A stretch of 14,364 bases of DNA, taken from contig JAKEGO010000012.1 in assembly GCA_022615805.1 (NCBI GenBank), forward strand, positions 1 through 14,364, written 5' to 3'. The position numbers were made by a program, and so were the translations under genes. The notes beneath the pieces were generated by a model, which was given only the letters and a program-made list of their open reading frames with translations, was not told the origin of the DNA and ran no database searches. Source of the stretch: Thermoplasmata archaeon. GTDB taxonomy: Archaea > Thermoplasmatota > JAKEGO01. How positions within the stretch are numbered: position 1 is the first letter of the stretch; every line of letters starts with the position of its first letter. This document shows positions 1-6,540 of the stretch, piece after piece.

Positions 1-111
1 GACGCCTTAATCGGTTGAGATGCTCTCGGGACATCATCGAACGCATGGCATATTTCGACGGAGGTTGAGGGAGTTAAGGGACCAATGCGTCACAGAGTAA
101 CTTAAGGAAAC

Positions 112-915
112 ATGAAATCCCACCCCAACCATTCAGGTTTGGTGAACAACATGTCTGGATGGGATGGGATCGATGCACTGAAGGACCTGCTGAAAGAAAA
201 AGGTATTGTCGAACGTGAGAGAACACCCATACCGACGATGCTCGTTGCTGCCTACGACCATCTTCGAGGGCTCTCGCTACGTCGTGTCCGCGATGGCATG
301 GACAAGGACAGGCGGAGCCATGTGGCCATCGGTAAATGGGTGAATCGGTTCGGACGAATCCTCAGGGACTGTCACGGATATGCCGGACGGGAACTCCCCG
401 ATGTCCTCGTCGTGGACGAGACCGAGCTCCAGATCGGGAAAAGAACGTACTATCTCTGGGTCGCCCTCGACCCTGACAGACGCGGGATCTGGTACGTGGC
501 CTTGACCGAGGTCAGGAACCTCATGCTGGCAAGGAGCTTCTTCAAGGCCATCAGGAGAGTCTACGGACGATTTCCGGAGCGGGTCATCACCGATGGCGGC
601 ACATGGTATCCCTGGGCGCTCAGGAGCCTGGGGATCCGGCACGAGGTCGTCAAGGGCGGAATTCGTTCGTACATCGAACGATGGAACGAGACGCTCAAGG
701 ACAGGACCAGGTCATTCGACAAGTATCACCCGTGCAGACGACACGGATGCGACGGATTGCACGTCCTACACTGGGCAATCGCCAACGTGTTCTACTATAA
801 CAAAGTCCGACCGCACCTGTCACTCGGGGATGGCCCTCCGATCCCGCATGAGGACTGGAACGTGCTGGACAATAGAACGTTGTTCCTGAAGAGGTTCATG
901 GAGGCGTTAAGTTAA
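112..915 (+). CDS. IS6-family-like DDE transposase
   Basis: This 267-residue protein should catalyse cut or copy transposition of the surrounding element. The catalytic triad is readable: D102 in VVDET, D161 in ITDGG, and E189 in the IERW segment just before LKDRT (E193 is a less likely alternative). The DET...YLWVALD stretch and the WYPWAL, LKDRT and NKVRPH segments are characteristic of archaeal IS6/IS240-type transposases. The N-terminal 80 residues are basic and probably hold the DNA-binding helix-turn-helix. Length is slightly above the usual 230–240 residues. M14 at 151 is an alternative start. The frame is uninterrupted, so the enzyme is probably functional. It is the likely source of activity for the two short elements with matching ends. 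Confidence 0.85.
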   Translation: MKSHPNHSGLVNNMSGWDGIDALKDLLKEKGIVERERTPIPTMLVAAYDHLRGLSLRRVRDGMDKDRRSHVAIGKWVNRFGRILRDCHGYAGRELPDVLVVDETELQIGKRTYYLWVALDPDRRGIWYVALTEVRNLMLARSFFKAIRRVYGRFPERVITDGGTWYPWALRSLGIRHEVVKGGIRSYIERWNETLKDRTRSFDKYHPCRRHGCDGLHVLHWAIANVFYYNKVRPHLSLGDGPPIPHEDWNVLDNRTLFLKRFMEALS

Positions 916-922
916 CAGCACC
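907..922 (+). repeat. Right terminal repeat of the IS6-like element
   Basis: TTAAGTTAACAGCACC differs at one of 16 positions from the right end of the short element at 3405–3420. It differs at two positions from the right end of the copy at 9094–9109. This shared terminus is the link between the transposase gene and the non-autonomous elements. Confidence 0.75.
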
Positions 923-942
923 CAGCCAGCATGATGATAAAG

Positions 943-949
943 TATATAT
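943..949 (+). promoter_or_regulatory. TATA box of the NosD-like gene
   Basis: TATATAT is centred at 946, which predicts transcription start near 971 and a leader of about a dozen bases before the ATG at 984. The IS right end finishes 20 bp upstream at 922, so the element sits immediately behind the promoter. Confidence 0.55.
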
Positions 950-983
950 CGACCGAAGTATGATCTGAACCCGAGGGATTGCC

Positions 984-2444
984 ATGTGCCGCGGGATAGG
1001 GCTCATCATCGGTATCATTCAGATAATGCTCTCCGTGCTCATCATCGCGGACCTCTCCTCGGCTGAGACGTACATCGTCGACGATGATGGAGGCGGCTGG
1101 GCGGATTTCACGTCCATCCAGGATGCTGTAGATGCTTCGAGCGATGGGGATGTCATCCTGGTCTTCAGCGGTACCTATGAGGAGCAGGTCCGTGTCAACA
1201 AGACTGTCTCGATTATCGGGAATGGATCGGCGGAAACGACGGTGACGGGCAACGGGTCCATCGGTCACGTTGTGACGATAAACGCTGACAGCGTGAACTT
1301 GACCGGTCTGAAGGTGACCGGTTCTGGGCAAATACACCCCTATGCGGGGATATTCCTGAACGGGGTGAACGACACGGCCATCCGGGCACTCAACGTTACC
1401 GGCAACTATCTTGGGATCCTCCTCGTGTCCTCTCGACGAAATGACATCAGCGACAACGAACTGCACTCGAACATCAATTCCGCCGTCGAGCTCCAGGATG
1501 GATCGTCCAACAACTCGATTTCGTGGAATCGAGCGTCCGGAGATGCCTTGACCGATCTTACGGACTCCAACGGGACGATCATCCACAATAACACGTTCAT
1601 CTTCACCGATGTCGGTACTGCGATCACCGTTTCATGGTCGAGTTACTGTGTCATTGATAACAATACCCTCATCAATCGGTCCAAGTTCGATGGCCAGGCC
1701 TTTGGGATCCATGTCAAATTCCATTCGAGCAACGTCACCATCAAGGGGAACGACATCTCGTTCTTCGATTACGGCATCGACCTGTCCGCGCCGGATTCGA
1801 ATGCCCACACTTTAAGGGACAACGTCATCTCGGGCTGCGCATTCGGGATCTCCGTTCTGGGATCGGACAACAACGTCATCGAAACGAACTCCATCTCGAA
1901 ATGCACGGTCGGCATACGTTTCTATGACGCAGAGAATAACCTTGTGAGCACGAACGACATCAGCGACAATTCGTTCGGGATGGTCCTGACTGGCGTCGAT
2001 GTCGATGAGGTGACACGATACAATGTATTCAGCAACAACACCATCAGCAACAATACGGAATGCGGCATCGATTGCATCTTCGCCGCCAACAACTCCTTCC
2101 TGCACAACGAGATATTCAACAACGGCGATCTGGGTATGAGATTCAGTTCGTTATGCTCTGACAACGATGTGTTCGAGAACAACTTCGCAAACAACGGGAA
2201 CGGCTCATCCCAGGCCATCGACAACGGGACCGCGAACGTCTGGGATACGGGTTCGGTCGGTAACTACTGGTCGGACTGGTCGGGATCGGGCGCCTACGAG
2301 ATCGGCGGGAGTGCAGGTGCCGAGGACCGATATCCTCTCGCGGATCCATCTGAAACGAATGCGCCTCGGAAGGTCCCAGAGGTTGCATTCCTGATGACCC
2401 TTATCATGATCGTGACATCGATTCATCTAGCCCGTCGTAAATGA
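984..2444 (+). CDS. Secreted NosD-like parallel beta-helix protein
   Basis: This 486-residue extracellular protein has an N-terminal signal segment (residues 1–27, ending at Ser-Ser-Ala). The body, about residues 35–430, is a right-handed parallel beta-helix. It shows the repeated N-x-I/V-x-x-N pattern of NosD and pectate-lyase-like repeats, such as NDISDNELHSN and NTISNNTECGI. A GNYWSDW motif near residue 430 followed by DRYPLADP is the usual closing motif of archaeal NosD/CASH proteins. Many N-x-S/T sites suggest glycosylation. The C-terminus has VPEV, a hydrophobic segment of about 17 residues and ARRK, which resembles a PEF-CTERM-type sorting tail. No enzymatic residues are evident. It may bind carbohydrate or act at the cell surface. 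It appears monocistronic from the TATA box at 943. Confidence 0.8.
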   Translation: MCRGIGLIIGIIQIMLSVLIIADLSSAETYIVDDDGGGWADFTSIQDAVDASSDGDVILVFSGTYEEQVRVNKTVSIIGNGSAETTVTGNGSIGHVVTINADSVNLTGLKVTGSGQIHPYAGIFLNGVNDTAIRALNVTGNYLGILLVSSRRNDISDNELHSNINSAVELQDGSSNNSISWNRASGDALTDLTDSNGTIIHNNTFIFTDVGTAITVSWSSYCVIDNNTLINRSKFDGQAFGIHVKFHSSNVTIKGNDISFFDYGIDLSAPDSNAHTLRDNVISGCAFGISVLGSDNNVIETNSISKCTVGIRFYDAENNLVSTNDISDNSFGMVLTGVDVDEVTRYNVFSNNTISNNTECGIDCIFAANNSFLHNEIFNNGDLGMRFSSLCSDNDVFENNFANNGNGSSQAIDNGTANVWDTGSVGNYWSDWSGSGAYEIGGSAGAEDRYPLADPSETNAPRKVPEVAFLMTLIMIVTSIHLARRK

Positions 2445-2740
2445 CGGGTTCGAGGGATTGGAAGAGATCGATGGTGGATGGGAGTCGACCTCCTGATGTT
2501 GGCTCCCTCCTTGTATTGCCAAGTAAAATCGGGGACTCGATTGTCCGCAATTTCGTTCGCCAGTGGGGTATATTGTCAATCCATTTTTGACACCTTCCCG
2601 CCAAATAGCACCTTGTCCTCCGCCCCCGAGTGTACTCCATCGCGGATAAGAAACGTCCGTTCGAGCGTCGGGATCAGGACCAATTCGTAACAAGGCCATA
2701 TCCGTGGTTTGCGGAGAGCCCCCTCACTGGGCCGCAACCC
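2445..2740. other. Intergenic stretch with no recognised feature
   Basis: I see no coding region with family resemblance, no tRNA-like cloverleaf and no clear inverted repeat in this segment. It lies between the NosD-like gene and the 3' end of the decayed transposase, so it may be relic DNA from the same lost element. Confidence 0.4.
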
Positions 2741-3230
2741 CTATTGTTGAGGCGTGAGGACGCCAAATCGTTTGAGTATCTCCTCGCCGGGTTCTGTGTC
2801 GATCGTCCTCTCGACGTCGATCCTCTGTGTCTCGAGCTATCGCAGGGCCTTGAGCGCCGTGATGCCGAGCCCCTTCTGATTCGCCTACATCTCGATGTCC
2901 ATCTGGACGACGTCGGTCAGGTAGTCGTAGCACCGCGTGAGGGTCTGGTATCCGCTGTCGAGTGGCAGCGAGACATCGAGCAGTTCGGGCAGGTAGTTCT
3001 GCTGGTACCAGTGCGGTATGTTGAGCTTCGCCAGTGGATCGACGATCCGATTGATTGCGAGATTCTCGACCAGTTCGCCGACCGGCACCCCGAGGCTCTT
3101 TGGCGCCGGTCGGTTGATGGTCTCTATCAGTCCGACACGTTCCGCGATCGCGTGCAGCGTGGCGACCCTGCCTTACTCGACGTTTGTCCCGTGCTTAGCC
3201 CACCCGGAGCGCAAAAAGGGGATTTAGGCT
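2741..3230 (-). pseudogene. Decayed, internally deleted IS1634-family transposase
   Basis: Read on the minus strand, this stretch gives a continuous family-like reading broken by stops. TAA near 3174 separates a short head from VATLHAIAERVGLIETINRP. That is followed by ELVENLAINRIVDPLAKLNI and a WYQQNYLPELLDV segment, matching the N-terminal part of IS1634-type (IS4-superfamily) transposases. After a TAG at 2885–2887 and another about 48 bases later, the frame continues as VERTIDTEPGEEILKRFGVL. This resembles the C-terminal end of the same family (…P..EILERLGV). The central DDE catalytic region of several hundred residues is missing. It is therefore a dead remnant with a large internal deletion. 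The family call comes from remembered motifs; a profile search would settle it. Confidence 0.6.
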
Positions 3231-3287
3231 TAGTTTTCGAAGTCAAATCGGGCACCTGTCAAAGATCGGATATCAAGCAAGCAGAGT

Positions 3288-3420
3288 GTTGAGGGATAAT
3301 ATAGCGATTCATGGGTTCCGGACAAGAAGCCTGGAACCCGAATGGGCAGTTCGGTCACTGTGGCCGATGACCGATCGATGTTCGGATTCCAGGCGCGATC
3401 GGCCTTAAATTAACAGCACC
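3288..3420 (+). mobile_element. Short non-autonomous IS6-related element, copy 1
   Basis: Positions 3305–3420 align without gaps to 8994–9109, with 109 of 116 bases identical by my count. The right end, TTAAATTAACAGCACC, matches the IS6-like right end at 15 of 16 positions. The left end is diverged: only the inner half resembles copy 2, and it carries GTTGAGGGA as near position 64. No convincing target duplication is visible. The interior is foldable: 3329–3342 pairs with 3381–3394 over 14 bp with one mismatch. It codes for nothing evident. It lies 21 bp upstream of the TATA box of the zinc-ribbon gene. Confidence 0.75.
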
Positions 3421-3441
3421 AAGCCCTGTTTCTCGAAAGGA

Positions 3442-3447
3442 TTATAT
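3442..3447 (+). promoter_or_regulatory. TATA box of the zinc-ribbon–NfeD–flotillin operon
   Basis: TTATAT is centred at 3444, predicting a start near 3470 and a leader of about 17 bases. That leader would contain the G-rich Shine-Dalgarno-like run at 3472–3477 before the ATG at 3487. The short element ends 21 bp upstream. Confidence 0.55.
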
Positions 3448-3486
3448 CCGGCCAGATGATACCCTGTAGAAGGGGGGACGACGAGG

Positions 3487-4149
3487 ATGATCGATTCGAA
3501 GAAGCTGCTCAACTTCAACCCGGACAGGGAGTACCTGTTCCGCTGGCCCCGCGGGGTCGACTTCGACCTGTCGCGGAGGCTCCTCTTCGACCCGGAGAGG
3601 GAGTTGTTCTTCGACGCTGACCGCGAGCTCGACATACGCATGCGCGGCGTCATCTTCAGGGGGAACGTCTGCCCGGGGTGCGGTGGCCTCGTCCTCCAGG
3701 ACGCCCTCCGGTGCGACGGGTGCGGGCACGTCTTCGAGAAGAGGGCCGAGGCCATGAGGACACACGCCCGACGCATCGAAAGGAAGTGGGGCTCACGGGA
3801 CCGCGGTGCGAATGGGGATTCCCCGACCGGGTCGGGGCCCAGCGGCGAGGGGCCTGTGGCTGGCACGTTCCGGTGCCACATCTGCGGCACGCTCCTCTAT
3901 GCCGGCACGGCCCGGTGCCCGATATGCGGCATCTCGTCCGCCAGCCATGGCGGGGACGGCAGTTCGGGAGAAAGGCGATCCGTCGACGCCCGGGAGGGGG
4001 CCGACAAAGAAGTGGAGGTCGCGGAGAGTGCGTGCGAGGAAGCGGACGGCGGCGCCGCAGATGCCGGCGGTGCGGCCGGCGTGAAGGGGCCCGGAGGCGG
4101 CACCGACGAGTGGCGGAGAGACCTCCCGAGAGAGGACTGGAAACTGTAG
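3487..4149 (+). CDS. Double zinc-ribbon protein with octapeptide repeats
   Basis: This 220-residue protein is probably cytoplasmic; I see no signal or membrane segment. Residues 10–49 are five tandem eight-residue units with Phe at position 1 and Arg at position 5, such as FDLSRRLL then FDPERELF. Two zinc-ribbon knuckle pairs follow: C62-x-x-C65 with C76-x-x-C79, and C130-x-x-C133 with C144-x-x-C147. Residues 150–210 form a Gly/Ala/Glu-rich, probably disordered tail. It is the first gene of an operon with the NfeD-like gene, which begins within about 15 bases, and the flotillin-like gene. This suggests a cytosolic adaptor of that membrane complex. I do not recognise a named family beyond the zinc ribbons, so any function is unproven. 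Confidence 0.75.
   Translation: MIDSKKLLNFNPDREYLFRWPRGVDFDLSRRLLFDPERELFFDADRELDIRMRGVIFRGNVCPGCGGLVLQDALRCDGCGHVFEKRAEAMRTHARRIERKWGSRDRGANGDSPTGSGPSGEGPVAGTFRCHICGTLLYAGTARCPICGISSASHGGDGSSGERRSVDAREGADKEVEVAESACEEADGGAADAGGAAGVKGPGGGTDEWRRDLPREDWKL
3514..3633 (+). repeat. Five tandem 24-bp units encoding octapeptide repeats
   Basis: Residues 10–49 of the zinc-ribbon protein fall into five units of exactly eight residues. Phe opens every unit and Arg occupies position 5 in every unit. Asp or Asn is at position 2 in four of five, and Leu is usually at position 7. The codons have diverged: the repeat is conserved in protein more than in DNA, which argues for selection. Confidence 0.7.
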
Positions 4150-4162
4150 GAGCGTGAGCACG

Positions 4163-4765
4163 ATGCTGATAAGCCTGTATCTGCTGATAGCGATCGCATG
4201 CGCGGTGCTGCTCGTGATAATGATGTTCTTCGCCGATTTCGGGGGGGACTTCGACAGCGGATTCGACCTCGGCGCCGACATCGACATGGACGCCGGCGCG
4301 GACATAGGATACGGCGACTTCGGCGGGCCCGGCATCAGCCCGCTGAGCGTTCCCGTCATCCTCGTATTCGGGACGGTCTTCGGCGGCGTGGGAGCGATCC
4401 TCGAGGGCTTCGGCTGGGACGAGGTCGTCGTACCGTTCGTCGCGGGGCTCGCCGCGGCAGGGGTGTCGGGCACGCTCTTCGTCCTCCTGGTGAAGGTGTT
4501 CGTGAAGACCCAGGCGACGACGCAGGTGGACGCGCACGCGCTCGTCGGGAGGGATGCCGAGACGACGATGCCTGTCGGACCCGACGGTCCCGGGCAGATC
4601 ATGATAGTCACCGAGGAACGGGGACGGACTCTGTATCCCGCATACTCCGATGATGCGATACCCTCCAACACGATCGTGAGGCTCGTGGGGATCGAGGGGA
4701 ACGGCTTCATGGTGGAGACGAAGAGGACGCCGAAACGCAGGTCGAAAACAGGTGTAGGTGATTGA
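4163..4765 (+). CDS. NfeD/YqiJ-like membrane protein with OB-fold domain
   Basis: NfeD-family proteins are the usual membrane partners of flotillins and are thought to help organise membrane microdomains. The sequence has one N-terminal transmembrane helix (about residues 4–24) and an Asp/Gly-rich segment with repeated D-x-G/D units. Two further helices follow (about 60–80 and 84–112), then a C-terminal beta-rich domain of about 70 residues. That domain starts at ALVGRDAETT and ends at GNGFMVE, consistent with the NfeD/YqiJ OB-fold. I chose the ATG at 4163 because GGAG at 4149–4152 is ten bases upstream. A GTG at 4154 would add three residues but sits one base from that site. Its stop at 4763–4765 lies one base before the ATG chosen for the flotillin gene, so translation is probably coupled. 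Confidence 0.8.
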   Translation: MLISLYLLIAIACAVLLVIMMFFADFGGDFDSGFDLGADIDMDAGADIGYGDFGGPGISPLSVPVILVFGTVFGGVGAILEGFGWDEVVVPFVAGLAAAGVSGTLFVLLVKVFVKTQATTQVDAHALVGRDAETTMPVGPDGPGQIMIVTEERGRTLYPAYSDDAIPSNTIVRLVGIEGNGFMVETKRTPKRRSKTGVGD

Positions 4766-4766
4766 C

Positions 4767-6206
4767 ATGGAGGTCGGAACTGAGGTCATCATCGCCGTAG
4801 TGCTGATCGTCGTGGGAGTGATCGCACTCGTCCTGATCTATGCATCGCGTTACAAGAAGGTGCCCCCGGATAAGGCCATGGTCGTCTACGGCCGGAGGAC
4901 GAAGGGGGGGAAGCGGGGCTACCAGGTGGTCACGGGCGGCGGCAAGTTCATCGTGCCCATCATCGAGTCGTACGAGTACCTGCCGCTCGACGTCCGGACG
5001 CTCGATGTCAACGTCAGGGACATCGTCACGGACGTCAAGACGTCCGGCGCGAAGGTGAACGTCTCGTCGGTCACGCAGGTCAAGATATCCTCGGAGAGGG
5101 CGTCCCTCGACACCGCCGCGGAGCAACTGCTCCACAAGTCGGACGGGGAGATCAACGAGATCGCCATGAAGACCCTGGAGGGCCACGTCCGCGGCGTCTG
5201 CGCCACCATGACGATCGAGGCGATCAACTCGGACAGGGACGCGATCTCGGCGAAGATCCAGAACATGGCCGCCAAGGACCTCATGAACATGGGGATCGAG
5301 ATACGCTCGTTCGTCATAAGGGACCTCGAGGACGAACACGGCTACCTCGATGCCCTGGGCATCAAGAGGACCGAGGAGGTGAAGAGGGACGCCAGGATCG
5401 GCAAGGCCAACGCCAACAGGGAGGCCACCGTCCAGGAGGCCTTCGCCGCGAAGGAGGGCGAGCAGGCGAACGCCGACGCCGAGGCCCAGGTGGCTGTCTA
5501 TCACCGGGACAGGGACATCACCCGCGCGAGGGCCCAGGCCGAGGTCGAACGGGAGCGGGCGAACAAGGAGATCGCCTTCAACCTGCAGGATGCCGTCAGG
5601 CACCAGGAGCTTGTCGTCGAGCAGAGGACCATCGACATCAGGGACAAGGAGAAGCGCATCGAGCTGGAGCAGAAGGAGGTCCTGAGGCGCGAGCAGCAGC
5701 AGAGGGCCGAGCAGATCGTCCCCGCACAGGCCCACGCGGAGGCCATCACCGCCCAGGCCGGCGGCGAGAAGAGGCGCCAGATCCTCCTGGCGGAGGGCCA
5801 GAGGCAACAGCTGTCCCTCGTTGCCGAGGGGCAGGCGGACAAGGTCCGCAAGGAGGGCACCGCCGAGGCGGACGTCATCCGGATGGTCGGCGAGGCGGAG
5901 GCGTCGGCCATCAAGGCCAAGGGCCTCGCCGAGGCCGAGGCGATGGAGAAGAAGGCCGCCGCGTGGGAGAAGTACGGAAAGGCCGCCGTGACCGAGCTGA
6001 TCGTCGAGCAGCTCCCGAACATCGTCGCCCAGGCGTCAAAACCGCTGGAGAACACCGAGAAGCTCATTATCATGGGCTCCGACGGCCCCCAGCGGCTCGT
6101 GGAGAACGTCGTCGGCATAGCAGCCCAGGCACCGGCTCTCGTGAAGGCCCTCACAGGCATGGAGATCCACGAGCTGGCGACCGCCCTCAAGGAACTGAAG
6201 AAATGA
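4767..6206 (+). CDS. Flotillin/YqiK-like SPFH-domain protein
   Basis: This is a membrane scaffold protein of the SPFH (stomatin/prohibitin/flotillin/HflK/C) superfamily, about 479 residues, the normal length for flotillins. An N-terminal hydrophobic anchor (about residues 5–27) is followed by the SPFH domain (about 30–195, from YKKVPPDKAMVVYG onward). A long coiled coil (about 200–395) is rich in Ala/Glu/Arg and has the repeated AEA.A..A pattern diagnostic of flotillin domains. The C-terminal region is hydrophobic and oligomerisation-prone. I prefer the ATG at 4767 because AGGTG at 4756–4760 gives a six-base spacer; a GTG at 4758 is possible. It follows the NfeD-like gene immediately, as in bacterial yqiJ–yqiK and yuaF–floT pairs. 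The operon ends at the terminator just downstream. Confidence 0.88.
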   Translation: MEVGTEVIIAVVLIVVGVIALVLIYASRYKKVPPDKAMVVYGRRTKGGKRGYQVVTGGGKFIVPIIESYEYLPLDVRTLDVNVRDIVTDVKTSGAKVNVSSVTQVKISSERASLDTAAEQLLHKSDGEINEIAMKTLEGHVRGVCATMTIEAINSDRDAISAKIQNMAAKDLMNMGIEIRSFVIRDLEDEHGYLDALGIKRTEEVKRDARIGKANANREATVQEAFAAKEGEQANADAEAQVAVYHRDRDITRARAQAEVERERANKEIAFNLQDAVRHQELVVEQRTIDIRDKEKRIELEQKEVLRREQQQRAEQIVPAQAHAEAITAQAGGEKRRQILLAEGQRQQLSLVAEGQADKVRKEGTAEADVIRMVGEAEASAIKAKGLAEAEAMEKKAAAWEKYGKAAVTELIVEQLPNIVAQASKPLENTEKLIIMGSDGPQRLVENVVGIAAQAPALVKALTGMEIHELATALKELKK

Positions 6207-6215
6207 CGAAGGGCT

Positions 6216-6267
6216 GGCCCATTCGCCCATTCCGTGATGTCCCATCGGGCGAATGGTCCCTTTTTTT
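6216..6267 (+). terminator. Hairpin plus T7 terminator after the flotillin gene
   Basis: CCATTCGCCC at 6219–6228 pairs perfectly with GGGCGAATGG at 6247–6256, and the stem can extend outward past one mismatch. Seven Ts follow at 6261–6267. Archaeal termination needs mainly the T-tract, so this is a credible end of the three-gene operon. Confidence 0.75.
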
Positions 6268-6321
6268 AACGTGCTTTTTCTCACATCGGAGCTTGTACGA
6301 GAAATGAAGGACCGATATTCG

Positions 6322-6326
6322 AAAAA
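6322..6326 (-). terminator. Oligo-T terminator of tRNA-Thr
   Basis: On the minus strand, a run of five Ts begins seven bases after the tRNA discriminator base. Short T-tracts of this kind are sufficient for archaeal RNA polymerase termination. Confidence 0.45.
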
Positions 6327-6332
6327 GTACGA

Positions 6333-6406
6333 AGCCACCGGGGGGATTCGAACCCCCGACCTGCCGCTTACGAGGCGGCCGCTCCAACCGGCTGAGCTAC
6401 GGTGGC
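6333..6406 (-). tRNA. tRNA-Thr (anticodon CGU)
   Basis: The minus strand folds into a complete cloverleaf of 74 bases without an intron. The acceptor stem is GCCACCG with CGGTGGC and the D stem is GCTC/GAGC. The anticodon stem is GCCGC/GCGGC with loop CTCGTAA, giving anticodon CGT and reading ACG codons. The T stem is GGGGG/CCCCC with loop TTCGAAT, and the variable loop has five bases. The discriminator base is U (A at 6333 on the + strand), as in many archaeal tRNA-Thr. No CCA is encoded. Confidence 0.95.
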
Positions 6407-6477
6407 ATCGTTCCCTCCGGCGCGCCGGCCCAGTGAAGGGGTGGCCGCGCCCGGGGACTGACCGAATAAGGGTTCAC

Positions 6478-6484
6478 TATATAT
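6478..6484 (-). promoter_or_regulatory. Probable TATA box for the tRNA-Thr transcript
   Basis: ATATATA on the minus strand lies between the pgk stop and the tRNA. It is about 75 bp from the mature 5' end, so a leader of about 50 bases would have to be removed by RNase P. Confidence 0.4.
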
Positions 6485-6540
6485 CAACTTCGCCCAAAGG
6501 CGAGGATGCGGAGGGACCGCGGGATGCGTGCGCGATGCCG

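Larger units (their letters stand above)
64..922 (+). mobile_element. IS6-like insertion sequence
   Basis: This is a compact insertion sequence carrying one DDE transposase. The right end is clear: TTAAGTTAACAGCACC at 907–922, read inward GGTGCTGTTAACTTAA, has the GG..CTGTT start typical of IS6-family termini. The transposase stop codon lies inside this repeat. The left end is not intact. Only the inner half of the repeat (TAACTTAA) can be found, at 98–105, and GGTGCTG is absent. A 9-mer GTTGAGGGA at 64–72 recurs at the left end of the short element near 3288, so I put the left boundary there tentatively. No target duplication of the right flank (CAGCCAGC) is visible on the left, so the left side has diverged or been rearranged. 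Confidence 0.6.

Noticed and set aside
2521..3260. Similar AAGT(A/C)AAATCGGG sequences near 2521 and 3240 flanking the transposase relic
   Set aside because: They are in direct, not inverted, orientation. A match of this length is expected by chance in a comparison of this size, so I do not call them element ends.
2630..3292. Open frame of 220 codons on the + strand
   Set aside because: It is antisense to the decayed IS1634-like transposase, whose minus-strand translation has family motifs. The + product shows no fold or family resemblance.
4707..5807. Long minus-strand frame opposite the flotillin gene
   Set aside because: It is a mirror of the Ala/Glu-rich coiled coil. The flotillin reading has a full domain order, a start site and a terminator.
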